DNA of 64,000 bases from Tunturiibacter empetritectus (GTDB taxonomy: Bacteria > Acidobacteriota > Terriglobia > Terriglobales > Acidobacteriaceae), in the NCBI RefSeq assembly GCF_014201375.1, contig NZ_JACHDZ010000004.1, positions 434,001-498,000 on the forward strand, written 5' to 3'. This document shows positions 36,622 to 46,088 of the stretch, piece by piece. The notes beneath the pieces are model-generated. The model was not told the origin of the DNA and did no database searches. It saw only the letters and a list, made by a program, of their open reading frames with translations. Both the position numbers and the translations under genes were made by a program. Every line of letters begins with the position of its first letter. Within the stretch, counting starts at the first letter, position 1.

Positions 36622-39600
36622 ATGAAAAATCCGCGCCTCGCAATCTTCCCGTTCGCCTCCGTGGCGCAGCGTGTTTCGTCCCTGGCCCTGGCCTTCTCTC
36701 TCTGCGCTTCGGGGGCGTCTGCTGCGCCGGTGCATCTTCGTGTCGATCAGCGGATCGATCCGCTTGGCATCGATTCAACACGCCCAACACTGTCGTGGCA
36801 GAGTGATGCGACCACACGCAACTGGAGCCAATCGGCGTATCGAATCCTTGTTGCCAGCTCGCCTAATGCATTGCGTGATGGGTACGCAGATGTGTGGGAC
36901 AGCGGAAAGCAGATGTCCTCGGAATCGGTGAATGTGGCGTATGCCGGACCTGCGTTGACGTCTCACCAACGTTGCTACTGGGCAGTTCAGACCTGGGATG
37001 CGCAGGGAAAAGAGGGACGATCTTCAGAGGTCGCATGGTGGGAGATGGGTCTGCTGCAACCCTCCGACTGGAAGGCCCAGTGGATTCGGCGCGACAACCG
37101 TGAAGAGGCAGAGGTGTTGAAGGCGGTCTCGTGGATCTGGCTCCCTGAAGGCGACTCCGAGCGCGTCCCACAGGGAACCGAGGCGGAGTTTCGTTACAAC
37201 CTGCATCTCGACAAACTTCCGAGCTCGGCCAGTCTTCACATTCTGGCCGGCGGCATCTTCACCACGCAGGTCAACGGCACCGTCACAGGACATAAGGATC
37301 AATGGGGAGCGTTCGACCGCGAAGATATTCGCGACCAACTTCGCGTTGGCGACAATCAGATCGTCGTCCACGTGGAGACCCCAAGATCGAATGAATCGAA
37401 TAGAACCTTTCGCGCTGCTTTCGCTGCTGCTCTAAAGCTCACCGACGATGCGGGCAAAACGAAGTGGATTGAAAGTGACGACGCGTGGCAAGCTCGGTCG
37501 ATCAAGACAGCTGAAGCGAAGGAGTGGTCCCCTGCGAAGAAGCTGGGTGCGTTTGCAGATCTTAACTTCGGCGTCGGCACAGACCGCGAATCGCGTGGAC
37601 AGAATCCCGCTGTGATCGAGTCGAGCACCGCGCTACTCCGAAAGCAGTTCACGCCGACTCGCAAGGTGGTATCAGCTCGGCTTTATATAACAGCGCTTGG
37701 CAGTTACCAGAGCTATTTGAACGGTAAGGAAGTGAGCAAATTCCGGCTCACGCCAGGATTTACGGACTACCGCAAGCGCGTTCTGTACCAGACCTACGAT
37801 GTCACCTCCCTGCTCGTCCCAGGACGCAACACAATCGCGGCAATCCTCGGAGCAGGCTGGCACGGCAGTCCGCTCTTGTGGTCGGGCTCGCGTCTGTTTC
37901 CCGGGCCGGATCGTCTGCGCGCCCAGCTTGAGTTGACCTTCGCTGACGGCACTCATCAGATCATTGTGACGGACTCCAGCTGGGAGACAGCCGCGTCGCC
38001 GATTTTCTCTTCGGAGATCTATGGTGGAGAAGCTTACGACGCCAGGCTTGAAGTCCCGGGATGGAATACGTCCACGTCTAACTCCGTAAATTGGTCGCCG
38101 GTGGTTGTTGATGATGCGAACACCGCCCTTATTGTTACCGCTCAGCCAGACACACCCGTGCAACCTGCACAGACGGTCGCGCCAGTCGCCGTAAACATGG
38201 TCGGCTCCGGCAACGCACAGGACGCGGTCTTCGACATGGGACAGAATATGGTCGGCGTGGCGCGCCTGCGTGTGCACGGGCCGCGGGGAACAACTGTGAA
38301 GCTCCGCTTTGCGGAACGGCTCAATCCCGACGGCACGGTTTACACCGAAAACCTGCGCGACGCTGATGCAACGGACTCCTACACCCTCAGCGGCCACGGA
38401 GAGGAAGAGTGGACTCCGGCCTTTACCTTTCATGGTTTTCGATATGTGCAGGTGTCGGGCTATGGCGGCAACCCTCCCCTGTCGGCGCTGCAGGGTCAGG
38501 TGCTCAATAGCCTTCCCGCTTCCCCGGCGATTCGTTTTGAGAGCTCCAGCACTCTTCTGAACAAGATGAGTGAGCTTGGGCTTTGGGGACAGCGCGGCAA
38601 CTTTGTCTCCATTCCCACCGACTGTCCGCAGCGTGACGAGCGCATGGGATGGATGGGCGACGCCGGCGCATTCTGGCGCACAGGTACGTACAACTTCGAC
38701 ATCGACGCGTTCTCCCACAAGTTCATGCTCGATGTCACCGACGCGCAAAGTCCCGACGGCGCTTTCTCCAACATCTCGCCGAATCTTTTGCAGGGGAGGG
38801 ACGGCCATCCCGGCGCTCCCGGCTGGGGCGATGCGGGCGTGCTCGTTCCGTACGCGACCTGGCTGCAATATGGCGACGCTGCGGTGATCGAGCAGAGCTG
38901 GCCGAACATGGAACGGTGGATGGACTTCATCCTGCGCACAAACCCGAACTACCTTCGCGAGAAGGATCTGGGAGCGAACTACGCAGACTGGCTTGCACCC
39001 GACCCGCATACTCCCGCTGATCTCGTCGCGACGGCCTATTGGGTGATCATCGCGCGCCAGATGCAGACGATGGCCGCCGCACTTGGTCGCACCGCAGACG
39101 CGGAGAAGTACGCGACGCTGATATCTCGCATACAGGCTGCGTATCAGCAGAAGTACGTGCACTCCGACGGCTCGGTCGCAGGCGACACCCAGACATCGTA
39201 TGTGTTGACGCTCTACACAGGGCTCGCTCCAAAGGAACTTGAGAAGCCGATGACCGACCGTCTGGTGCGCGACATTCAGGCGCAGCAGACTCACCTGACG
39301 ACGGGCTTCCTCGGCACGCCGTTCCTGCTCTCTGTGCTCGAGGCGCAAGGCCGCTCTGACGTAGCGTACAACCTGCTCCTGACCTCGACCTATCCCTCCT
39401 GGGGATACATGGTCGACAAGGGTGCAACGACGTGGTGGGAGCGCTGGAACGGAGACACCGGCGACCCATCCATGAACTCCTATAACCACTATGCGTTCGG
39501 CTCCGTCATGGCATGGGTCTTTCGGCGCGTGGGTGGTATCGACGCAGATCCTGCGAACCCCGGATTCCATCATGTTCTCGTCAGCCCGCATGTGGAGCAG

Positions 39601-39855
39601 GGTCTGTCGCACATGCATACCGAGTACGATTCTGTGTACGGAACGATCGTGACGGACTGGACGAAGAAGCCGGACGGCCAGCTTCAGTTGACCGTCAAGA
39701 TACCCGCGAACACCACGGCTACCGTCTTTCTCCCTGCGACACCGACGGGCGTCGCCAAGCAGGACGGAGAACGTATCACGACTCCCTATAAAGAAGGATC
39801 AATAGTCCGTGAGATCGGTTCAGGGAGTTACAACTTTTCGGTTGATAGCAACTAA
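36622..39855 (+). CDS. Secreted alpha-L-rhamnosidase, GH78
   Basis: A roughly 1077-residue exported enzyme. ATG 36622 gives a standard signal peptide with cleavage after GASA; longer starts at 36544 and 36559 are possible. Domains follow the GH78 order: N-terminal beta domains (PVHLRVDQRIDPLGIDSTRP, residues about 30-130), a further beta domain (PSDWKAQWIRRD), the (alpha/alpha)6 barrel with the acid motif CPQRDERMGWMGDAGAFWRT, GATTWWERWNG supplying the base, and a C-terminal beta domain. It releases L-rhamnose from pectin, flavonoids or bacterial polysaccharides. Downstream the ggt gene converges, only 46 bases away. Confidence 0.93.
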   Translation: MKNPRLAIFPFASVAQRVSSLALAFSLCASGASAAPVHLRVDQRIDPLGIDSTRPTLSWQSDATTRNWSQSAYRILVASSPNALRDGYADVWDSGKQMSSESVNVAYAGPALTSHQRCYWAVQTWDAQGKEGRSSEVAWWEMGLLQPSDWKAQWIRRDNREEAEVLKAVSWIWLPEGDSERVPQGTEAEFRYNLHLDKLPSSASLHILAGGIFTTQVNGTVTGHKDQWGAFDREDIRDQLRVGDNQIVVHVETPRSNESNRTFRAAFAAALKLTDDAGKTKWIESDDAWQARSIKTAEAKEWSPAKKLGAFADLNFGVGTDRESRGQNPAVIESSTALLRKQFTPTRKVVSARLYITALGSYQSYLNGKEVSKFRLTPGFTDYRKRVLYQTYDVTSLLVPGRNTIAAILGAGWHGSPLLWSGSRLFPGPDRLRAQLELTFADGTHQIIVTDSSWETAASPIFSSEIYGGEAYDARLEVPGWNTSTSNSVNWSPVVVDDANTALIVTAQPDTPVQPAQTVAPVAVNMVGSGNAQDAVFDMGQNMVGVARLRVHGPRGTTVKLRFAERLNPDGTVYTENLRDADATDSYTLSGHGEEEWTPAFTFHGFRYVQVSGYGGNPPLSALQGQVLNSLPASPAIRFESSSTLLNKMSELGLWGQRGNFVSIPTDCPQRDERMGWMGDAGAFWRTGTYNFDIDAFSHKFMLDVTDAQSPDGAFSNISPNLLQGRDGHPGAPGWGDAGVLVPYATWLQYGDAAVIEQSWPNMERWMDFILRTNPNYLREKDLGANYADWLAPDPHTPADLVATAYWVIIARQMQTMAAALGRTADAEKYATLISRIQAAYQQKYVHSDGSVAGDTQTSYVLTLYTGLAPKELEKPMTDRLVRDIQAQQTHLTTGFLGTPFLLSVLEAQGRSDVAYNLLLTSTYPSWGYMVDKGATTWWERWNGDTGDPSMNSYNHYAFGSVMAWVFRRVGGIDADPANPGFHHVLVSPHVEQGLSHMHTEYDSVYGTIVTDWTKKPDGQLQLTVKIPANTTATVFLPATPTGVAKQDGERITTPYKEGSIVREIGSGSYNFSVDSN

Positions 39856-39901
39856 GACGGGAGTGGAAGGAAACGCGGGAGCCGTGTTGTCGGCCACCGC
39901 T

Positions 39902-41692
39902 TCAATATCCCGCAGCCTTCCCGTAGTGGCGGCGGTTGTCATGGCCACCGAGTAGTTCGTGAGTCTTGGGGTCGACTGCGATGAGTTCGCTGTCGCCCCA
40001 GGTGCCGGGGTTGTGTTCATCGCCGACGGCAAGGTGATTCACGTTGTACCCCATAGCCTTGAGCTGTTCCGCGACCTCGGGGGAGAACTTCTTTTCAAGG
40101 TCGAGACGATCCGGCAAATACTGATGATGAAAGCGCGGCGCATCGGCGGCCTGCTGAATGTTCAGGCCGTTATCGACGCAGCTGAGCAGGTCGTTTGCCA
40201 CAGTAGTGATGATGGTCGAGCCGCCGGGAGTGCCCAGAACATACGCCACTCTAGCGCGGCGAAAGAGGCCGCCCTTCGTCGTGACGATGGTGGGAGTCAT
40301 AGCAGAGAGCGGGCGCTTGCCTGGAGCAATGGAGTTGGCGGGGCCTTGAATGAGACCGTACATATTCGGCACACCCATCTTGGAGGCGAAGTCGTCCATC
40401 TCGTTATTCATCAGAAAGCCGAGGCCCTCCACCGTCACGCCCGAGCCGAAGGTGCCGTTGAGCGTATACGTGTTGGAGACGGCATTGCCATCGGCGTCGA
40501 TGATGGAGAAGTGGGTGGTCTGGGTAGACTCGTGCGCGACGGGCTGAAGCTGCGGAGGAGGCGGCATGAAGCCGACAGGCCGGACGAGGTCTTTGGAAGG
40601 CGTTGGCGATGCCGGTTGAATCGAGCTTCGCCACGCAGCCGCGTAGGCAGGATTCGCCATCTCTTTCAGTGGCTGCGGCGTAAAGTCAGGATCGCCGAGA
40701 TAGTCGGCGCGGTCCATGTAGGCTCGGCGAAAGGCCTCGGTGATGACGTTAACCTGCGGCGCAGACCGATCCGGACCTAGCCTGGGCAGGTTGTAGGTCG
40801 AGAGGATGTTGAGGATCTCCACCAGAACGATGCCGCCGGACGAGGGCGGAGGCGCGGTGATTATGTTGTAACCATGGTAGGCACCTTTTACCGGCTCGCG
40901 ATCCTTCACCTCGTAAGCAGCGAGATCGGCAGCAGTGATAAGACCGCCGCCGGCCTGTTCAAACGCGGCGATCTGTTTCGCCATCTCGCCCTTGTAGAAG
41001 TTATCGGGATTCACCGCGATGCGCGTCAGCGTTGCGGCCAGCAGAGGCTGCTTGAACGTATCGCCTCCCTTGTAGAAGTCGCCGTCGCGCTGGAAGATGT
41101 GTGCGGAGGTTGGGAAGCGAGCGAGCATCTTGCTGTGAAGATTCTGCGCCTCCTCGGCAGAGAGCACGTAGCCATCGGTGGCCAGGTGGATTGCAGGCGC
41201 CATGTCCTGTTGCAGGGTCAGCTTTCCGAAGTGGCTCTGCGCATAGACGAGTCCGGCGACGGTGCCAGGCACCCCGGACGCTTTGTACCCAACTGTTGAA
41301 AGGCCGGGAACGACGTTCTTCTGCTCGTCCAGGTACATATCGCGGCTCGCAGCAGCAGGAGCCTTCTCGCGGTAGTCGAGGAAGTGGGTCTTGAATCCAA
41401 AGGGGCCGTGCTTCATGCGAATCAGCATGAAGCCGCCACCACCCAGATTGCCATCCTGCGGATGTACCACAGCCAGGGAGAAGGCGACTGCGACAGCAGC
41501 GTCGATGGCGTTCCCGCCCTGCTTCAGGATGGCGAGGCCCGCGTCGGTAGCATCGTGGTGAATCGTGACAACCATCGCGTGCTTTGCCCGAACAGGCTCT
41601 TCGGAGGCTGAAGCGATGGTCTGCGCTCCGAGCGAATTTGCAATGAGGGCTAGTCCGACGGTAGCTGCGAAGACACGGGTGCCAGCTGGCAT
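39902..41692 (-). CDS. ggt: Gamma-glutamyltransferase (secreted)
   Basis: A 596-residue Ntn-hydrolase precursor with a signal peptide (about 1-23, ending SLGAQ). It hydrolyses or transfers gamma-glutamyl groups, mainly of glutathione, in the periplasm. Self-cleavage should occur before Thr392 (STQTTHFSIID), giving large and small subunits; the substrate-binding and oxyanion residues lie in GNLGGGGFML, the PPPSSGGIVL stretch and LNGTFGSGV. A lid-loop type cannot be assigned. It is divergent from ispE with 114 bases between. Confidence 0.95.
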   Translation of the reverse strand: MPAGTRVFAATVGLALIANSLGAQTIASASEEPVRAKHAMVVTIHHDATDAGLAILKQGGNAIDAAVAVAFSLAVVHPQDGNLGGGGFMLIRMKHGPFGFKTHFLDYREKAPAAASRDMYLDEQKNVVPGLSTVGYKASGVPGTVAGLVYAQSHFGKLTLQQDMAPAIHLATDGYVLSAEEAQNLHSKMLARFPTSAHIFQRDGDFYKGGDTFKQPLLAATLTRIAVNPDNFYKGEMAKQIAAFEQAGGGLITAADLAAYEVKDREPVKGAYHGYNIITAPPPSSGGIVLVEILNILSTYNLPRLGPDRSAPQVNVITEAFRRAYMDRADYLGDPDFTPQPLKEMANPAYAAAWRSSIQPASPTPSKDLVRPVGFMPPPPQLQPVAHESTQTTHFSIIDADGNAVSNTYTLNGTFGSGVTVEGLGFLMNNEMDDFASKMGVPNMYGLIQGPANSIAPGKRPLSAMTPTIVTTKGGLFRRARVAYVLGTPGGSTIITTVANDLLSCVDNGLNIQQAADAPRFHHQYLPDRLDLEKKFSPEVAEQLKAMGYNVNHLAVGDEHNPGTWGDSELIAVDPKTHELLGGHDNRRHYGKAAGY

Positions 41693-41806
41693 TCAGGGCT
41701 CCAGAAAGTTTGTGGATGAGCGCTGTGATCAGCATAGCTGAGGACAGCGTCCGAAATAATGGCCTGATTGGTCCTCGGCGGCGCAGGGTCGGTAGAATCA
41801 TAGGTC

Positions 41807-42985
41807 ATGTCTACGCGTGTTCGTTCGTACTCGAAGATCAATCTAGGGTTGGCGATCGGGCCGGTGCGTCCGGATGGCTTTCATTGCCTGACGACGCTCT
41901 ACCAGACGCTGGACCTGCATGATCTAGTCACGGTCAAGGCCAGGCGAGCGTCCGCAACCAGGATCTTGCTGACGACCAACCATCCGTTTGTTCCACGCGA
42001 TGGGAGAAACACGGCCTGGCGGATGGTGGAGCGGACGCTGGTTCGGTTGGGAATCACCGCAGAGGTCGATATAAATATAGATAAGAGGCTTCCCGTTCAA
42101 GGGGGAATGGGAGCCGGCTCGGCCAACGCCGCGGCGGCCCTGTTGGCGCTGGAGAAGGAGCTTGGCGAAGCTCTCCCGGGAGTTGAAAGGCTGAAGCTGG
42201 CGGCGGAGATCGGGTCGGATGTGCCTTTGTTTCTGCTGGGTGGGTCGGTTCTGGGACTGGGGCGGGGGGAGCAGGTTGTGCCCATGCCAGACCTTCCCAG
42301 GACCTGGTGTGTCGTCGCAGTGCCAGCGGTGGGCGTCTCAACGCCAGCTGCCTTCAAAGACTGGGATGCACGACTGGCGGCCGAGGCTGAGCGACACGCC
42401 ATTGATAATAAGCAGGTTATAGGATCTGGTGAGGGAGAGTTGGGAGAAGGCCACGGCGTGACCCGGGTGCTGGGGTTGACTTCCAACCCTCAAGTTGATA
42501 GGCTACAGGAGTTGAGTCTTGCTTACTCATCCCTCTCTGCCCGAACCGGCATTAGCCTGACGGAAAAGACAGACGATAGTAGGCCCGGCACCTCCGGTAT
42601 CGTTCGCGATCCTAATCCTGAGAAAAAACAGGGTTTGCCTGGTGTAAATCAGTCTGACGCGATGAACGATCTGGCCGAGAATACCCTTCTCGCGCTTGTC
42701 CGCACCGGGATTGGAAGCGATGGTCTTCAAAATGATTTTGAAGAGGTCGTCTTTCCTCAGTATCCCTCCTTGCGAATAACCAAGCGTCAATTGATGGGTA
42801 GTGATTTGGGCAGTCCGGCTATTTACGCGGCGCTGTCAGGTTCTGGCTCTGCTCTGTTTGGACTTTACCGGTCCGAGCGGGATGCAAAGGCAGCTCAACT
42901 GCGCGTCCAGTCCTCTGGGGTTCAGGCCCTCCTGACGGAGACCTTGCCTCGAACCGAGTACTGGAACAGAATGTTCGCGGAGTGA
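41807..42985 (+). CDS. ispE: 4-diphosphocytidyl-2-C-methyl-D-erythritol kinase IspE, with internal insertion
   Basis: A 392-residue GHMP kinase of the MEP isoprenoid pathway. N-terminal SYSKINLGLAIGPVRPDGFH, the ATP loop PVQGGMGAGSANAAAALLAL (97-116), GSDVPLFLLGG, NDFEEVVFPQYP and ALSGSGSALFGLY (342-354) are all present, so the enzyme should be active. Typical IspE has about 285-310 residues; the extra length is a Ser/Gly/Asp-rich stretch of about 100 residues (roughly 190-295) between the second and third kinase motifs. A tRNA-Gln gene starts 42 bases after the stop. Confidence 0.93.
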   Translation: MSTRVRSYSKINLGLAIGPVRPDGFHCLTTLYQTLDLHDLVTVKARRASATRILLTTNHPFVPRDGRNTAWRMVERTLVRLGITAEVDINIDKRLPVQGGMGAGSANAAAALLALEKELGEALPGVERLKLAAEIGSDVPLFLLGGSVLGLGRGEQVVPMPDLPRTWCVVAVPAVGVSTPAAFKDWDARLAAEAERHAIDNKQVIGSGEGELGEGHGVTRVLGLTSNPQVDRLQELSLAYSSLSARTGISLTEKTDDSRPGTSGIVRDPNPEKKQGLPGVNQSDAMNDLAENTLLALVRTGIGSDGLQNDFEEVVFPQYPSLRITKRQLMGSDLGSPAIYAALSGSGSALFGLYRSERDAKAAQLRVQSSGVQALLTETLPRTEYWNRMFAE

Positions 42986-43027
42986 CCTCGCCGGTCAAGT
43001 AAAATCAAACTGCATCCGGCGATGTAC

Positions 43028-43101
43028 TGGGCGATCGACTAACGGTAGGTCAAGTGCCTTTGGAGCACTTTGTCTAGGTTCGAATCCTAGTCGCCCAACC
43101 A
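43028..43101 (+). tRNA. tRNA-Gln (TTG anticodon)
   Basis: A complete cloverleaf of 74 bases including encoded CCA: acceptor TGGGCGA / TCGCCCA, D arm GACT-AACGGTA-GGTC, anticodon stem AGTGC / GCACT with loop CTTTGGA (anticodon TTG), variable TTGT, and T arm CTAGG-TTCGAAT-CCTAG. It reads CAA (and by wobble CAG) codons. It sits between ispE and prs on the same strand. Confidence 0.96.
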
Positions 43102-43240
43102 GAAAGTCGACGCCAGATGCGACGAGCGAGATTAGGGAGTCTTGTAGAGATGTAAGGCGGCAGCAACAACTTGCCGCAGGATGAAGACGATTTTGGACTC
43201 TGCGGAAAACAGCGCGGAGAAAGAAGTACGAAGTTTGAAG

Positions 43241-43263
43241 AACCGAAGTCTTTTGGTTTTTTT
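43241..43263 (+). terminator. Terminator or attenuator after tRNA-Gln
   Basis: AACCGAA / TTTGGTT forms a 7-bp stem (one G-U pair) with a GTCT loop and is followed by a T7-rich run. It ends about 107 bases before prs, so it may end the tRNA transcript or attenuate read-through into prs. Confidence 0.6.
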
Positions 43264-43369
43264 GAAGAGTCCGCAACGAGGATTTCAGAAGAAGTAACGG
43301 GGCCGCAACAAGGCCACCGAAGACAGTGCAGCAGGAACATTCAAGGTCAACCAGCCTGGAGGGTTTCAC

Positions 43370-44488
43370 GTGAACGAGCGAAACACGACTGCGGTTCTTT
43401 CCCCTATTTCAGAGCAGGCTGAAGAGACAGAAACAAGCTCTCAGCCTGCGAGCGCGCCTTCTACACAGGGCGGACATACAAAAGGACCTCAAGGGCCGCG
43501 GGTACCAGAACCAGCTCCGGAAAAAAAGCGCCCGGGCCGGCTGGCAGATGACAAGCGCATCAAGATTTTTTGCGGATCGTCCAACAAGCCTTTGGCCGAG
43601 GAGATCTGCAAGTTCGTCGGTGTGCCGCTGGGCGAGACCCGGTTGCAGAGATTCTCCGACGGCGAGGTTCATTTTCAGCTGCTCGAGAACGTTCGCGGTG
43701 CGGATGTCTTTCTCGTGCAGCCTACGTGTTTTCCGGTCGATCAGCACCTTGTCGAGCTGCTGATCATGATGGATGCGCTCAAGCGTGCCTCAGCCGGACG
43801 AATCACGGTTGTCATTCCCTACTATGGCTACGCCCGGCAGGACAGAAAAGACCGTCCGCGCGTTGCCATTACGTCGAAGCTGGTTGCCGATCTTCTGACC
43901 ACCGCCGGTGCAAACCGCGCTCTGCTCGTCGATCTGCACGCAGCCCAGATTCAGGGGTTCTTCAATATCCCGGTCGATCATCTGTTCGCCAGCCCGGTGC
44001 TGGTGAGCTACTTCCGGGAGCTTGACCTGCCCAATCTGACGGTTGTTTCGCCGGATGCAGGGGGCGTGGAGCGTGCGCGCTTCTTCGCCAAGAAGCTGGA
44101 TGTACCGTTGGCCATCGTCGACAAGCGGCGGACCGACATCAATGTCACAGAGGTGATGAACGTGATCGGCGATGTACAGGGCCGGACGTGCTTGATCCTC
44201 GACGACATCATCGACACCGCCGGAACATTGGTGAAGACGGTGGATGCGCTGCTGGCCGAGGGCGCGGAAAAAGTTTATGCGTGCGCGACGCATCCGGTGC
44301 TCTCGGGCCCGGCGGTCGAGCGTATCGCAGCCTCACGATTGGAGCAGTTGATCGTGACCAATACCATCCCTCTGCGCGAAGATGCGCTGAAGGTGGAGAA
44401 GATTAAAGTGCTTTCGATTGCAGGTCTGCTTGGCCGCGCGATCGAGAGTATTCACATGGAGACCAGCGTCAGTACGCTGTTCAACTAG
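43370..44488 (+). CDS. prs: Ribose-phosphate pyrophosphokinase with N-terminal extension
   Basis: A 372-residue PRPP synthetase, making PRPP from ribose 5-phosphate and ATP. The core begins near residue 62 (KIFCGSSNKPLAEEICK) and has the usual YYGYARQDRKDRPR flexible loop, the VDLHAAQIQGFF region, VSPDAGGVERA, and the PRPP-binding CLILDDIIDTAGT. The GTG start at 43370 is supported by GGAGGG seven bases upstream, so the Pro/Ser/Glu-rich 60-residue N-terminal tail appears real; no good start lies nearer the core. Upstream are tRNA-Gln and ispE; rplY follows after 85 bases. Confidence 0.96.
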   Translation: MNERNTTAVLSPISEQAEETETSSQPASAPSTQGGHTKGPQGPRVPEPAPEKKRPGRLADDKRIKIFCGSSNKPLAEEICKFVGVPLGETRLQRFSDGEVHFQLLENVRGADVFLVQPTCFPVDQHLVELLIMMDALKRASAGRITVVIPYYGYARQDRKDRPRVAITSKLVADLLTTAGANRALLVDLHAAQIQGFFNIPVDHLFASPVLVSYFRELDLPNLTVVSPDAGGVERARFFAKKLDVPLAIVDKRRTDINVTEVMNVIGDVQGRTCLILDDIIDTAGTLVKTVDALLAEGAEKVYACATHPVLSGPAVERIAASRLEQLIVTNTIPLREDALKVEKIKVLSIAGLLGRAIESIHMETSVSTLFN

Positions 44489-44573
44489 GTCGCAATCAGC
44501 TACAGGCGGCCTGGATTAACCCAGGTAGCGAAGGGAGCAGAGCTCAACTCTGTGCCCGAAAGGAAGATTCATC

Positions 44574-45275
44574 ATGGCATCATCCACTATCGAAGCAGTC
44601 GTCGCAACGCCCCGCGAGGGCAAGTTCAACAAGAACGCCGCTCGTCGGGTTCGTGTCTCCGGCAAGATTCCCGCGGTCGTCTACGGCGCAGGCCAGGACG
44701 CAGTCGCCGTTGCGGTCGACCCCAAGGTCATCACCAAAATTCTCCACTCCGACTCCGGTCACAACACCATCTTCGACCTCAACGTCGAAGGCTCTGCCAT
44801 TGTGAAGGCCATGATCGTCGACTGGCAGCATGAGCCGATCAAAGGCAGCCTGCTGCACATCGACCTGAAGCGCATCGCGATGGACAAGATGATGATCGTT
44901 TCAGTGCCGATCCAACTGGTTGGCGTTCCTGTCGGCGTCAAGTCGCAGGGTGGCATCCTCGAGCACGTTATGCGTGAAGTTGAGATCGAGTGCCTGCCCA
45001 ACGACATTCCGAGCCACCTCGATGTCGATGTCTCCAACCTCGAATTGCACGGCATCATCCACGTCTCCGATCTGCCGCACTCCGGCAGCATCAAGTTCCT
45101 TGGCGAAGAGGGCGCGACGGTTGCACACGTCACCATCATCAAGGAAGAGGTTGTGGCTGTTGATGCAGTGGTTGCCGCACCCGCTGAGCCAGAGGTTGCC
45201 AAGAAGGGCAAGACAGATGCAGCCGCCCCGGCCGCTGCTCCTGCTGCCGATGCCAAGGACGCGAAGAAGAAGTAG
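44574..45275 (+). CDS. rplY: 50S ribosomal protein L25 (CTC/TL5 form)
   Basis: A 233-residue long-form L25, which binds 5S rRNA. The N-terminal domain (ARRVRVSGKIPAVVYGAGQD) and the C-terminal TL5 domain (GVKSQGGILEHVMREVEIEC) are present. The last 35 residues are Ala/Lys-rich and low-complexity. The ATG at 44574 has AAAGGAAG upstream. It belongs to the prs-rplY-pth run, a common bacterial order. Confidence 0.96.
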   Translation: MASSTIEAVVATPREGKFNKNAARRVRVSGKIPAVVYGAGQDAVAVAVDPKVITKILHSDSGHNTIFDLNVEGSAIVKAMIVDWQHEPIKGSLLHIDLKRIAMDKMMIVSVPIQLVGVPVGVKSQGGILEHVMREVEIECLPNDIPSHLDVDVSNLELHGIIHVSDLPHSGSIKFLGEEGATVAHVTIIKEEVVAVDAVVAAPAEPEVAKKGKTDAAAPAAAPAADAKDAKKK

Positions 45276-45343
45276 TTTTGCGCGGCCTGCCGGTCTTTCG
45301 GGATCTGCAGGCCGCCTGAGTTTGCTGGAAAGGGAAACAAAGC

Positions 45344-45973
45344 GTGAAGTTGATTGTCGGTCTCGGCAACCCCGGTATCGAGTATCAGTTCACGCCGCAC
45401 AACGCTGGCTTTCTCGCAGTGGATCGCATCGCGGACGACTGCGGCGTGGTCCTCTCCAATCGCCGGGGACGGGCTCTCACGGCAAAGGCGAGGCTTGCAG
45501 GACACGAGGTTCTGCTCGCTAAACCTGAGACGTACATGAATCTGAGCGGGCTTTCGGTCGCCGCACTGGTTCAGGAGCTTGAGATTCAAATCCCGTCCGA
45601 GGACCTGATTGTCCTCTATGACGAGCTTGCATTTCCGCTGGGCAGGCTACGCATCAGCGCGAACGGCAGGGCGAACGGGCACAACGGAGTCAAGTCGGTC
45701 TCCGGTGCGCTTGGAACGGAAGAGTGGTTGCGCGTCCGCATCGGCGTTGGGAAACCGGCGCTGGAGGATGGCAGAGAGATCAATGCTGGCGGCAGAGATT
45801 ATCTGCTGTCGCAGTTTCGCAAGCAAGAGCTTGCGGTGCTGGATGAGGTGCTCGACAGGGCCAGAGGTGCTGTCGAAGCTGTGTTGACCGAAGGTGTTAG
45901 CGCCGCGATGAATAGGTTCAACCGGCGGCCAGACGATCCGGAAGATGGAGCGGATCAGCCGAAGGAGAAGTAA
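45344..45973 (+). CDS. pth: Peptidyl-tRNA hydrolase
   Basis: A 209-residue Pth, which frees tRNA from peptidyl-tRNA that has dropped off ribosomes. The start GTG 45344 gives KLIVGLGNPGIEYQFTPHN, with catalytic His19 and Asn10; further family marks are KPETYMNLSG, YDELAFPLGRLR and GRANGHNGVKSV. The last 20 residues are a short charged extension. It is 68 bases after rplY and 115 before rpsF. Confidence 0.96.
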   Translation: MKLIVGLGNPGIEYQFTPHNAGFLAVDRIADDCGVVLSNRRGRALTAKARLAGHEVLLAKPETYMNLSGLSVAALVQELEIQIPSEDLIVLYDELAFPLGRLRISANGRANGHNGVKSVSGALGTEEWLRVRIGVGKPALEDGREINAGGRDYLLSQFRKQELAVLDEVLDRARGAVEAVLTEGVSAAMNRFNRRPDDPEDGADQPKEK

Positions 45974-46088
45974 AGAAGCATTGGGTCAAGTGTAGTTGGC
46001 AATTAACCGCAGTCGAAATTCCAAACCGGGTTGGCAGAACAGACGCCAGCACGGTGCGAAGCAGAACTTCGCAGAAAGAAGTAATCGA

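Noticed and set aside
37672-39618. A 648-codon open frame on the minus strand
   Set aside because: It is the antisense shadow of the GH78 gene; the protein is Arg/His/Val-rich with no domain, and the plus strand carries all GH78 motifs.
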